A stretch of 53,693 nucleotides of DNA from Bimuria novae-zelandiae CBS 107.79 (Eukaryota > Ascomycota > Dothideomycetes > Pleosporales > Didymosphaeriaceae). Positions 19,845 through 31,500 of the stretch are shown here, piece by piece. Position 1 is the stretch's first letter. Each line of letters begins with the position of its first letter. The DNA lies in assembly GCA_010015655.1 (NCBI GenBank), contig ML976716.1, forward strand, positions 1-53,693, written 5' to 3'. The notes beneath the pieces were generated by a model. The model was given only the letters and a program-made list of their open reading frames with translations, had not been told where the DNA came from and did no database searches. The translations under genes were made by a program, and so were the position numbers.

Positions 19845-19975
19845 TTTCCCGAGGCGATGGTCAAGCTGCTGCTTGCCACGAACAAGGTAGATGTCGACGG
19901 GAAGGACAATGAGTACGGACAGACGCCGCTGTTGCGGGCAGCGGCAGACGGGAGTAATCCCACTTGCATAAGCAT
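19845..19975 (+). pseudogene. Isolated ankyrin-repeat fragment, inverted relative to the NACHT-ankyrin gene
   Basis: The plus strand encodes [20 protein letters not shown] then YGQTPLLRAAADGSN, essentially one 33-residue ankyrin repeat of the type in the neighbouring gene, whose units read [17 protein letters not shown]...GRTPLSWAA. It ends in unrelated sequence and stops. It faces the 3' end of the intact gene about 130 bases away, so it may derive from an inverted duplication of that array. Confidence 0.7.
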
Positions 19976-20088
19976 GCATCTACTCCTCTCGACCCCTCAT
20001 TTACGAAAAGAAACATATTTCACAGCCCTAGTACGCAATTAGCAGTCTACATTTAAATAGTAAGCGGACTAGGCAAGCTAGGATTCTT

Positions 20089-23000
20089 CTATGAATGGAG
20101 GCGGTACGCTCGCAGCAGCTTGGCTACCGCCTCGTGTCCGTTATCTGCTGCCCACGAGAGCGGTGTCCGTCCGTAATCGTCCTTCTCGTCAACATTGACC
20201 TTGTTCGTGGCAAGCAGCAGCTTGACTACCGCCTCGTGTCCGTTCCCTGCTGCCCACGAGAGCGGTGTCCGTCCGTCTATGTCCTTCGCGTCGACGTCAA
20301 CTTTGCCCGTGCTAAGCAGCAGCTNNNNNNNNNNNNNNNNNNNNNNNNNNNNNNNNNNNNNNNNNNNNNNNNNNNNNNNNNNNNNNNNNNNNNNNNNNNN
20401 NNNNNNNNNNNNNNNNNNNNNNNNNNNNNNNNNNNNNNNNNNNNNNNNNNNNNNNNNNNNNNNNNNNNNNNNNNNNNNNNNNNNNNNNNNNNNNNNNNNN
20501 NNNNNNNNNNNNNNNNNNNNNNNNNNNNNNNNNNNNNNNNNNNNNNNNNNNNNNNNNNNNNNNNNNNNNNNNNNNNNNNNNNNNNNNNNNNNNNNNNNNN
20601 NNNNNNNNNNNNNNNNNNNNNNNNNNNNNNNNNNNNNNNNNNNNNNNNNNNNNNNNNNNNNNNNNNNNNNNNNNNNNNNNNNNNNNNNNNNNNNNNNNNN
20701 NNNNNNNNNNNNNNNNNNNNNNNNNNNNNNNNNNNNNNNNNNNNNNNNNAAGCAGCAGCTTGACTACCGCCTCGCGTCCGTTCCCTGCTGCCCACGAGAG
20801 CGGCGTCCGTCCGGACTGACTCTTCGCGTCGACGTCGACCTTGTTCGTGGCAAGCAGCAGCTTGACTACCGCCTCGTGTCCGTTCTCTGCTGCCCACGAG
20901 AGCGGCGTCCGTCCGGACTGATCCTTCCAGTTGGAATTCACTTTACCCAATTCGATTAGAAGCTTAACAATGGCCTCATTACCATTATTAATGGCCCAAG
21001 CGAAAACTGTCCAATCCTTGGCTATCGCATCTGATTGAGGTACCCACCGATTAATTAATCTTACTGACAGACCGTACATAGTTTCCAACTGCCCTGATAT
21101 ATAAAATATGTGGTGTAGCCAATGTGCTCTCGCGTATGAATAGAAGCGGAATTCTTCCACCGTGTTCGACCGGAAAGGTTTACGCGCTTCTGCGAGGGTC
21201 TTGCTGATGTCAAAATCAGGCCGCTTTCTCGACCTTAAGAGTTTCAAAGCAAGATTTTGGACGGTGCTTGAAGACCCTATAGCGGCACGAACAACATTAG
21301 ATGGTGCTGACTGTATCCTGACTGGAAGCACCCTCGTCTTGGATACCTCAGTTCCGAAAACACCGTAGCTGAGGTAAGTGACAATAATGTCCGCCATTGT
21401 CCTCTGTGCCTTTTCCACTGTAAAGGCCATCTTGTTTAAGTTGTGAGAGCCGTTCAGGAGGAATTGCTTGACGCTGTGGTGTATGAAACGGACGGTGGTC
21501 TCTTCTTCGTCGAGGGTGAGGAGGCATCCACAGCAAGCCAGCGCCGAATGTACGTCGTTTGGGAGTCTCGAGGGCGTCCAGATAGTGTCTCCGGGAACTA
21601 CACTAAGAGCTTCTCGCAACTCATCCGCCGTTAGGGGCCGGGAGGCCGCTACAACAAGTTGCAGTATTCGTGCCTGGTAAGGCTGTCCTGATCCTCCTGA
21701 TTTGTGCAGGATTCGGGAAAAGGTCTCTGATAGGTCTTTAGGTAGGTCTACGAGAGCATCCCGGATGGCCTCATCTGTTCTCATCTCACACAAAGACTGG
21801 ATCTGGAGGGCCACCCAAAGGAACATTCCTTGTGATCCTTTTACGAGAGCATCCTGAATGTCTAGTATTAGAGTCGGGTCTCCTATAACCAGCTTTTGGC
21901 TTTCCAGGCAACGTCCTAGCTCCGCTTCAATAAATGCTTCAATATCCGGGTTGTCCTCCGGAATCGAGGCAATCCGGGTGATCGCCAGTCGCTTAGTGAA
22001 TGCCTCCAATCCATTATTCGGCTCCAGTCGAAATGAGATCAAAAGCCGGAGTTTGAGCGACTGTTGGATCTTTTCAAGTCCTTGAGCCACTGCTTCTCTC
22101 TCTGCATGTTCGCATTCGTCCAATCCATCGAGGATGAAGTACGCTTCGTGGCCGGATGGGAAGTCGTGACAGATCAATTCGAGTACTCTTTCGGTACTCT
22201 CGGTAGAACAGGTCTCTTCGCATGCTTCTGCTACCATAGAAAGGTCTGGTATGGTGCGCAGCAATTGTCGCGCCAGAGAACCAAGAATTGTCCGCGCCGT
22301 TAAACTCCTGGGGATGTCGTACCTGCAAAAGAAGTATGCCACTGCAACCATATCATTTCTGGCGCAAATATTAAGGTCGTCCACGATATTCGCTAGCAAA
22401 ACAGATTTGCCCGATCCCAGTTTACCTGTATACAGAAGCGTGCAAGAACTTGCGTAGTCTTTCCACTCCTCGTATTCGGCAAGCGACGCGAATAGGGATG
22501 AATTTCCGACTTTCCGGGTCTGCTTCCACGCTGTCTCATAGTCGTACTGAGAGCAAAAATCGAGCACTCGTAGATTCGCGGCTAGCTTTTGCTGGTAGGC
22601 CCTGGATTTCGAAAGGTTGCTGGATAGAGCCCTGAATCGAGAGTTCTCTTGAGCTTCGGCCAGGATTATCTCCTCCTTGATTGACCTGGCCCACTGATCG
22701 AGGTCAGTTTGGAAAGCCTTCAAATACGAATCATTCAAAGCAGACGTAAATTTCCGTAAAGCTGGCTTCTCTGCGAAGTTGAACATATAACGGCAGATAC
22801 TAACTACCACGGTGAAATATTCACAGAGCTGTGATTGCAGACGCCTGGATTGCGGATAGAGTAGGGCTATTGTTTGGTAACGTGGGGCTGAGCGACCTAT
22901 ATCCATGAAGAGAGCGGATAACTTTTCAATGTAGGAGGAGAAGTTCACGATCGACTAGGGGCGTATTAGTGGATGAAAGCACCAAAGATCAAGACACTGA

Positions 23001-23346
23001 CGAGTAACGACATGCGCACCAGCAACCAGATGCCGCACGCGATTATGTTCTGTGAGCCTCCAACTATGACATCTCCAAGCGCAGCAAATTGTTGAACTCC
23101 TTGTAGGAAGTTTGTGAAGCGGGGCCCAAAGCAGCGTCCGCCTACTTTTCTCGATATCTGACGGTCGATCTCGGCTGTGAGTTGCATCACATGGCTGGGA
23201 TCTGGAGGGGAGTTGAGCGATTGGGACTTCAGGGTGCGGAAGGCGGTTTTCTGCTCGTTTGAGAGGTCTGCTTCGAACTGGGAAACAGCTTGAGCCAAGC
23301 GAATTTCAGGCTTCAGCCGCGAAACGTTTGCTACAGCATTAGACAT
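20089..23346 (-). CDS. NACHT-ankyrin NLR with DUF7708-like N-terminus; gap in the repeat array
   Basis: Exon 1 is 23002-23346 and exon 2 is 20089-22954. The 47-nt intron (donor GTCAGT, CACTAAT branch-like site, acceptor CCTAG) joins ...VRMSLL to [12 protein letters not shown] in phase. The N-terminal region (residues about 20-250: [41 protein letters not shown]) resembles the DUF7708 helical domain found before fungal NACHT modules. NACHT follows, with Walker A GKLGSGKS (292-299) and Walker [10 protein letters not shown] (388-396). Ankyrin repeats of 33 residues ([20 protein letters not shown]) start near residue 770, run into 425 N's and resume for about two units, ending [11 protein letters not shown]. 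At least 927 residues are visible. By family knowledge ankyrins sense and NACHT oligomerises; the killing domain is unknown. The two sides of the gap are out of frame at the stated N length, so that length is not real. Confidence 0.85.
20100..20990 (-). repeat. Ankyrin coding array, 99-bp units, interrupted by assembly gap
   Basis: Units of 33 codons, with near-identical DNA such as CGGACGCCGCTCTCGTGGGC and GGTAGTCAAGCTGCTGCTT, occur on both sides of the N run. The near-identity explains why assembly failed here. Both gap edges stop within the same GCTGCTGCTT motif. Confidence 0.8.
20325..20749. other. Assembly gap (425 N)
   Basis: The gap lies inside the ankyrin array. The last codon before it (minus strand) completes KLLL and the first bases after it are AG of the next AAG (K) codon. 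With 99-bp units the missing DNA should therefore be 88 + 99k bases (for example 385 or 484), not 425. Confidence 0.9.
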
Positions 23347-23654
23347 GGTGGACCGATTTAAGCAGGAAATCGGCAGAGCGTAGCAAAGCTTAATGCAATG
23401 GTCCCCATTCGGAAATTGAGAGGGAGTACGAAACTAGGCATGATCATAAGTGAGCGATTGTCCGGAGTACTGCTTAGCACACGTAGATCGCTCCGCGCGG
23501 CTGAACTTACCACATGAAGGACCCGAAGTCCAGCTTACCTGCACCACTAATAAGTGGCGAAAGAAATCCAACCAAGATCGCTATTAGAAGCTGGTAGATG
23601 AGGTAGTGGAAAGAGTTCAAATGCCGGCGCTCAGGCTGAGAACAGCTGAGATAC

Positions 23655-24013
23655 TGTGGGCTGATTCAAAGGGCGGGCGATTGCACAGCCCACAGTGTGG
23701 CGCGGTACGGTAAGGCTATGTGGGGTTAGCCGAGGGCGATTTTGCAATACACCAAACTGAAGAGACGAACACCTTTGGTGACGCTAGCAGGGAGGGCGGC
23801 CGACCCGCACCTGCCATAGGGTTGCAGACGCTTTGAAATATGTAAGACATTATCGAGGTAGAGGTATATTTGGCATAACTTATCCTTCGCCACATTCTAA
23901 GCCACAGATGCCACCCTATACACGCTAAGACACATCTAGTAAGTGCCTTTGTGTGCGGCTGTGCGCTCAGAATAACCGAAGTGCAAGAACCGGAAACCGG
24001 TTTCGGTCACCAC
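23655..24013 (-). promoter_or_regulatory. Shared promoter module, copy 3 (upstream of the NACHT-ankyrin gene)
   Basis: On the minus strand, 23825-23655 reads CCCTATGGCAGGTGCGGGTC then GCCCTCCCTGCTAGCGTCAC, AAAGGTGTTCGTCTCTTC and GCGCCACACTGTGGGCTGTG, matching copies 1 and 2. A farther part (24013-23955) matches 8258-8311 of copy 1: ACCGAAACCGGTTTCCGGTT and CACTTCGGTTATTCTGAGCG. A bridging piece at 23890-23915 is GTGGCTTAGAATGTGGCGA. Unlike the other two gene-linked copies it stops about 300 bases before the start codon, so promoter but not leader is shared. Confidence 0.65.
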
Positions 24014-27000
24014 TGTATAGCTAATTATTTCTGTAGAATTATAGATATATTCCTTGTGCGCGTCGATTTTCAGTTGCTGAAAGTCGACATACCCCTCATT
24101 TGTCTCGGCACACAGTGTGTCTCGCTACGCAGTGAGGGACGGTAACTTACTTTCTTATTTTCCATTTTCTATTTTCCGTTTCAGCATTCAGATCTGCACT
24201 TTCGAAAACCTAATTTTAGAAGAAGAAAGTTTTTGAACGATAATTGGAATATCGAACATAACGGTTTACATAGTGACTGAAGCTCCTGTGGACCAGGTTC
24301 CCAGGCGGGCTGCCTCCATGCGGGCGGCACTCCCCGAAGGGCAGGTCCCACGTTGGCGGGTTAGGAAGTACGGCCTATCAGCCCCTGCGCCTTAAGCACC
24401 CCCACGCCACAATCCGCCCGTGCGGGCGAACTCTCTGTGCGGTCAATTCACCCACACGGCCAATTTGGCCGTAGCGCGAATGCCCGCACGCCAAAATCGC
24501 CCGTGCACGACAATGCCGTGCGGCTCATATCGCCGCACCCTTCTTTTGTACCCCGCAACATGCGCCCACGCTCGCTAAATGCCCATACGGGAAACGCCCT
24601 TACACTCAAAAACGCCATGTACAGCTACATGTCGTGGCCTCCCCTTATGCCGAGGTCTTTGCGAATCAGCAGGTCCCACTTCGCCACCCGACAGGCTGCA
24701 TGAGCATTCGCAAGAGCGTTCTCATCCTAACATCAACACGATGGCGCACTCAAATAAGCAGTGCTCTCGTGGACCTACGTCGCGACAAACCGCTGCTGCC
24801 GCTGCGCTCGGCGGACCACAACTCAGATACACAGCCACATAGGAACCTAGTGAGCAGCGTTCCAAACAAAGGGCAAGGAAACTTACTATCATAAGGCATA
24901 AGGGCACGAGGGCAAGCTAGCAGAAACCTAGGATGCACAGTAGGGCAAGTGTGAAGGCGTCGAAGTCGTAAATCACGACAAAGCCTCTAGTACGGCATAT
25001 ACACAGGAGTGGCAATTGAAGGAACAGAAATACAGGCGCAGATACGTCAGTAGGGCGAGATGTACGTAACGTCAGTGACAGATGGAAGCTAGGGAAGAAG
25101 CGGAGGCGAGGCATATGTTTCGTGTGTTCCGAAGGGCCGCCACTCCTCCCACACGGGCATGAGGACAGTCAACGAGGATGTCTGTCCATCTGTACTATTC
25201 TGTAGTACCAGTATAAGCATGCTAGATGCCTATGAGGCGGTTCATTAGATAAGGGATGCCGATCAGCCTAAGGATTTATTGATCTGGGACGTCGCAACAT
25301 CGTCAGCTAGCGATGGGCAGATCAAGAAATTCATCGGTGGCTGCGTATTATGTTGCGACAGCGCCGAAGGGGTATCGTAACGCCAACGGGATAAGACGAC
25401 TGTTGCTGCGTTCGATGGACTTATTATGTTGTGGAGCTGGCTCGTCTTCTCGCTGGTCTATGCCCGCGATGGCCGCAACGGCGACCCTACAGATCCGAAT
25501 CGATGCGGCAGGACGCGTGGTGGCCCGGAGGAACTGTCGCGGCCGTCACCGAGGTGTTTGACGAGTCAGACGCCGTTGTTTTCTCTGTAAAGGTAGCTTA
25601 GCGTCAGCAAGCATTCAAGAACAAGTGCAAGAGCAGCCGAACTTCTCTCAGAAAATCGCTATGCATTTCCTGCAGCGAATGCGTATTCGTCACCATCGAT
25701 CAATAACGGGTGGAGCACAACAAAAATTCAAGTTTCGCTTTCCTTGCTCTGTTTGAGGGCCGGATTGAAGTTTTCATTTTTGGCGGGGAGTGTCGCCTTA
25801 AATACTGGATACAGCGATTCTAGCATGCAGAAATCGAAGATTGAAAATTGGGAATTGGTTTTCACGTTTCTAAAAATATGTACGCAAAAGGGTCTGATCA
25901 GCATTCATCTAGTCCTTAATGGGGAAAGAAAGGCCGCGACCTCTAAAACTTGTCTCGGCGATACTCTCAATACAGTAACAATCGTCAGGTCAGCCAATCA
26001 TTGTGATGTAGGAGCGGTTTCAGGGCCCGGAGTCATAATTTAGGCCCTCTTTTAAGCGCCTTGTCTATAGCGCTTAAAATAGCATCCAGCGCGCTATGTA
26101 AGTAACCAATAGATGAGCGTGCAGGATTAAGCCCACTTTCAACCTCCGTCGGCGCTTATTATCTCTCCAACCGAGCGCTCCCAACGACAAGCTGTGCCCT
26201 CTGTCTGCTTCTGGTACCTTGCCACGGTCTTATTCTAAGATTGTCTAAACACGAGTGGTACGATGCGTGCACCGTATACCTTAATAGACTTGATCGCCGT
26301 GTGTTAACAGAGGTATATGTTCTGTGCTCGTGATGGATAATTGTTGCTTTAACCTTTCGCCGTGCCTCGTTCGCCTGCAGGTTGTTACATGCTTAGAGAT
26401 ACGCCGCAGCGCTAAGGACGATATCTTCCACTTCCATGCCGAAATCCCGAGAAATGGCAGATCCCCTTCGACTTCATGCGTTCTTTGGAGTGGAGACAAT
26501 CATGTATGTCTAAGCCACGTGAATCTTGTAGATGGACTCCTTCATACCGCACCAAATAATTGCAAATTAAATTGCCCGACTGTAGGGCAGAAATCTCTAT
26601 CGAGTAACTTATGTTTAAGGCACAGCAAAATTCGTCCAAGACTGTCTCAAGGCGAAGCGGCACGGCAAACCACCAATAGTGATACAAGAATTGCCGCAAT
26701 CCAATAGCACCAAACATGGGCCACGTTTAGGCGCCGATGTCACACTTCCTTTCACCTTCTCGTCGATTTCCGATCGCTTTTACAAATCTGTATGATACAA
26801 GAAGGCTCCCACCCCAAATGCAATGCGCACAACGCACGCACTGATGACCCCGTGTTAAAGTAGAAGCAAGTAAGCCGTACCCAAGCGGACGTCTTGCTGT
26901 GCCTCAATAATGGACCGACGATGGTGCATATTCGATAATATGTATGAGCGCTATAATTTGCGTTTTCTGGAAACCCGATTTTCGGAATGCGAGAATGAAC

Positions 27001-28341
27001 AAGAATCCTTCGGCAATTCACTCCATTAGGATAATGACCCGTACCGAGACTGTGCCGCTCGCTCGGAGCTGAGAAGAATCAAGGGAAGCATGGGTTGTTT
27101 CGAAGAGCAATTATGCCACTGTTACCACTGCATTGACTGTATGATCAGTGTATGCATGTGGGCGGTACGGTTGAGTACTTAACGATCGATTACAATCTAA
27201 CTCTATATGGGGATCGACCCAACGTGAGCGAAGGGCGGCAGTGCCTAGTTGCAAGCATGTCCGGGCTACGGTATCCGAGTCAACCCCGAGGCGAAGCCGT
27301 GTGTAGGCGACCTGCCGGGAGTATTGAGCAAGTGTTGCCGCGAAGAGCTGTCTTCGAACCTTTGCTATAACTAAGCGCCGATGTGATACCGAAACTCTGG
27401 GTCGATTTGGAATACATGCGGCCCTCTATTAAGCAGAGCCAGCCTTGGATGTCAAGTTTTTCAGGTGGAAGATGATACTTTCAAAGAGTTGCATTGCAGT
27501 GAAAGAACAGAAGGACGCCTATGTCCACGCATTGCCTCACTTCGTGGATTTGAGTCGACATAACTTGGAACAAACAACCAAGCCTCAGGATCCCAAACGG
27601 TGAAGACCTTGCCAACTGCTTGCTACTTCGGAGGGGCCAACCGGCTCGGGCTCGAGCGGAGCACTTCTGAAACCCGGCCAATCGTTGGGCCGAAGATGGC
27701 AAGCGCCTTGCTGCAGCGCCTCTCATCGCTGCTCGCTTCCCACAGAAGCAGATCTCGATGGGTCCGGTCTTCTTCCGGCTGACACCGGCATTGGCAGCTC
27801 CTAAGCCGACTTTGTGACCTTAGCAACGTATTGTGGTGTGTGCTTATGCTGCGATTGCTGAGGCCGTTGAAAAAACTTTAGCAGCGGTACGGCTTTGGCA
27901 ATGGCATAACTTGTACATGGAAACAAGAACCCCAAAGAACACAGAAGATCGGATAACCATCCACTTCTTGGAACGCGATAATCACACAGAGCCGTAACTC
28001 GGATAGAACTCAGATAATGGCTGGGAAAGCTGGCTCCTGTGAAGGCGTTGAAGCGGGAGGCGTAATATTAGAACGAAGAGTAAGAAATACTGTATATCCG
28101 TGACCCTGAGCTATTTGTGGTTACGGACCGAATAATTCCAATCCAAGATGCCATCACGTGAACGTATATCACGTCGTCTCGTAACAAGGGCAAAGAGCAG
28201 TGAGAAAAAAGGCACAGCCAATAATGCATAACTAGATAAGAAGCGTAAGGGCGCTTAAATTCCGGGCGCTAAATACAGGCGCTGATAGGACGAGTCTTTC
28301 TATAAAAAGGAATACTCGTTCTGGATATCGATTTTCCAATT
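24014..28341. other. Normal-composition region without a supported gene
   Basis: About 4.3 kb of balanced base composition between the NLR island and the transposon nest. Many ORFs of 60-130 codons overlap on both strands, none with a domain I recognise. The longest (26324-26707, 127 codons +, and 26412-26717, 101 codons -) overlap head on. Possible contents are decayed genes, multi-exon genes I cannot assemble by eye, or non-coding RNA. I saw no tRNA or rRNA. Confidence 0.4.
24416..24530. repeat. GC-rich segment with short palindromes
   Basis: GCCCGTGCGGGC (24416-24427) and ACGGCCAATTTGGCCGT (24456-24472, 8-bp stem, 1-base loop) are near-perfect hairpins, followed by further CCCGCACG/CCGTGCGGC elements. 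No open frame explains the pattern. It could be a relic of a small DNA transposon or a structured element. Confidence 0.4.
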
Positions 28342-28346
28342 CTAAT

Positions 28347-28545
28347 TGTCAGATTTGATAGTGTTCTGTCACTTTGAGCTAATACAATGATAAGAATTGA
28401 TAGTTGTGATAATTAATTAATAATGTTCGTGTTGTGTCTTGTTCGTGTTCTGTTAGACTGCTACCGAAGTCTTCTTTTCTTGGCGTAGGATTGCCTAGCC
28501 ACCTTTACACTTTGAGTTTAGTGCAAAGTGCCATGTAATCGGACA
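28347..28545 (-). repeat. Copia A 3' LTR (199 bp)
   Basis: It runs from TGTCCGATTACATGGC to a CA end on the minus strand. It keeps many TG/CA dinucleotides, unlike the internal region. It matches 38846-39043 apart from transition differences concentrated in the inner half. Confidence 0.85.
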
Positions 28546-31500
28546 CACCCCCTTAGCTTAGGCTTATCCTTAAGCTGGAGACTATCTATCGGTGATCTGA
28601 TAGTATTATCCTTTATAGTTTAATTTCAAAAGCCTCTATTCTCTGCTCTAGCTTAAGCAGGTTAACCTTTATATTTATAATCTTGTCCTTAATTTCTGCA
28701 AGTCCTAATTTGTTTAAAAAGTTACTCTACTTGTTAGCTGGCAGGGCCTTCGTAAGCCCATCTGCAACCATATCCTCTAAGCGTTAATAGTCTACCTTAA
28801 TTGTCTTTGATATAACCTCTTGTCTTAGCTAGTAATTGTAGATATCTACATGACAGAGCTTAGTCTGCAGCTTAGCAATCTCTTTAGTAATAAGCTAGAT
28901 TATTTGCTAGTTATTATAATTAATTATAATAAGGGAATTACTAAGGTTAATCTTTAGCTCCTTTAGTAATTGTGAGATGAATAAAGCTTCTTTAGCCACT
29001 TATAAGAGAGCTAGTAATTCGGCCTCTGTAGTTAATATAGTGACTGTATCTTGCTTATTTGCTTTCCATGTAATTAAGCCACTAAATAACTTAATAATGT
29101 ATCCTTGTGAGCTCTTGCGGTCGAGCGTATTATTAGCGAAAGAAGCGTCACTTGCCACCTCTAAAGTATCTACACCCCTAAGCTAAAGACCTAGTAATCT
29201 GGTATCCGCAAGATAGAGGAGAACTCGGTTAGTAGCGGCTTAGTGCTCTTTACTTAGGTTTAATAGGAATCGTGAAAGTCAAGAGCTTACAAAGGTAATA
29301 TCTAGTTATGTTGTTACCGCAGCGTAGAGGATAGATCCTATCTTGCGCTAATATCGATTAACTTTAGCCTTACTGGCGAGCCTGGTTTGAGGAAGCAGTT
29401 TGACTACTGCTATAGGTGTTTCGTGCCGTATCTTATGTTGCTTAATAAGGCGCGAGATCTTGTTAATGTATAAGGCCTGTAAAAGCCAGATCTTTCTGTT
29501 TAGGCGGTCTCTAATAACTTTAACTCCTAGAAACCATTATAGGTCGTTACTACTAGTAAGTATAAATTTAGTGCTTATCTTTGCTAGAGCAGCTTTAGCA
29601 GCTTGCTATTATAACTTATCGTAAGCAATAATAAGGTTATCTATATAGAAGAAGATAATAATGCTATCCTTAATAAGACAGCATGGCTCGTGGGGTACTA
29701 TTTTAAAACCTATATTACGAAGCGTTAATGTGAACTCTCTCTGCTAAAGCAGTAGAGATATACGCAGTCCGTAGAGTGCTTTATGTAGGTAGAGGACTAT
29801 GCCTGCTCGCGAGTAGCCACGGGGCATTCTTATGTAGATTTCTCTGTCTAGCTTTGCGTGGACAAAAGCGTTAGTAACGTTGTGTTAAATAAGCTCTAGG
29901 TTAAACCAAGCTGTAATCGCTATAAGCATGCAAAATAATTGTCCTGCTAGTATTACGGCGTAGGTTTCTTACGAAGTAAGGTGCTATTATTAGTCACTTC
30001 TTATAACTAGTCGTGCCTTGCACTTCTATAGTCGATAGTGTTTATTAAACTTATAGGTATATACCTACATATAGTTAAGGATTTAGTAGCCTACTGCTTT
30101 TACTAAAGTGGCTACAACCTCACTCTAGGATTTCATTTCCTTATGGCTCTGTAGATAGGATCGCTCGGCTTCCTTCCATATATCGTAGAGAGGGTGGTCC
30201 TTGAGCTTGTTTTAGCATGTGGGTGGCTCTAGTAGCACGCTCCGATGTGGCTTCTTACCTACTATAATTATACGTCAAAGCTAGGCCTTATTAAGAATCT
30301 TGCTATTATATTTACCGGCGCTACTAGCTTTAGTGCCTGCTATAAAAGTAGTAATCTATAGGCTTATTTACAATTACACTGCTTATACTTTATAAAATAG
30401 TTTAGGTTGTTTATCTCCTGTCATTAACTAGGCAAGGAGTGTAATTAGTAGTAAAGTTAATAGAGGCGTTAGGTATTTGTAGCTAAATTTCTTACTTTGC
30501 CTGTAGCCTAAGGTCTCCTCGTCCCCTTCCTTATATAATGTGTTAGTGATTGTTTCATCCTTATAAAAGGACTCCGTCTCTAGGTTTTGCTAAGGTAAGG
30601 AAGGTAGCTCCACTAATCGCACCTAAGCTACGATTTCTTCTAAGGTGCTATATATAAGGTTGTCTATCAGGTCTTTAGTCTTGCCTAAGAACACTAAGTC
30701 CTTATTAAAAATTATATCGCGGGTGCTAATAACCTTTACAAGTAATAGGATCTAGATTCTTTAAATATTAGTTAATTAGTAGCCAACAAGGTAGCCAATC
30801 TATGCCTTAAGGTTAAGCTTTTAGAGCTTACTCTTGCCGCGTTTTGTATCGTTGGTTATAGTAAAAGCTTTACAGCCATATGCTTTCAGGTAAGCTTAAT
30901 TAGGTTTTCGTGGCTAGGTGACAAAGCCATTTTAAGAGGCTACTATCGTAAAGAACACTTCGTATGGTAATCGCCAGCAATTACTGTAGTTTAGAGTTTA
31001 ATTATAAAGGTAGACAGCGGCTTAGGTAATTTTAGGCTATATTTACTAAGGTAGGTTAAAGTTAAGTCGTATCGCGCGCGCTTTCTCCTTAATAACACCC
31101 CCTAAGCGTTTAGCTCCTCTATTTTATGCTTAGGTATTAGGTGCTAAAGGCTTAATTCTAATGCCTTATGCCAAGCACCACCTTTCTACTTTAGCTTTAA
31201 TAGAGAAGATTTCGTTGTCCGATTTAATAACCTTAACAGTAACGTTAAATTATACTTTTATAAATTATACAAAGCTATTAAGTAGCTTAATAATTAATCG
31301 TGCTAGGCGGTTGTCTTTGAAGTAGAAGTCTTACATAAAGCTAGAGAATTAATTAGTAACTAGCATTTAACTTTTCTCTTTTATAGAACTGTTAGTTTCG
31401 AAATCGTAGAAATCAATGGCTACCCTTTCGCCAGGGCCTTCTATTAGATTCCTTAGTTGTTAGCGTATTTATCGCTTAAGTTTAGCTCTTCTACAGGCAT

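Noticed and set aside
20095..20959. Plus-strand ORFs of 222 and 254 codons across the N gap
   Set aside because: They are antisense to the ankyrin array and mostly consist of undetermined residues.
25313..25561. An 82-codon ORF rich in Arg/Ala near 25313
   Set aside because: No recognisable domain, and overlapping frames look equally plausible; not enough to call a gene.
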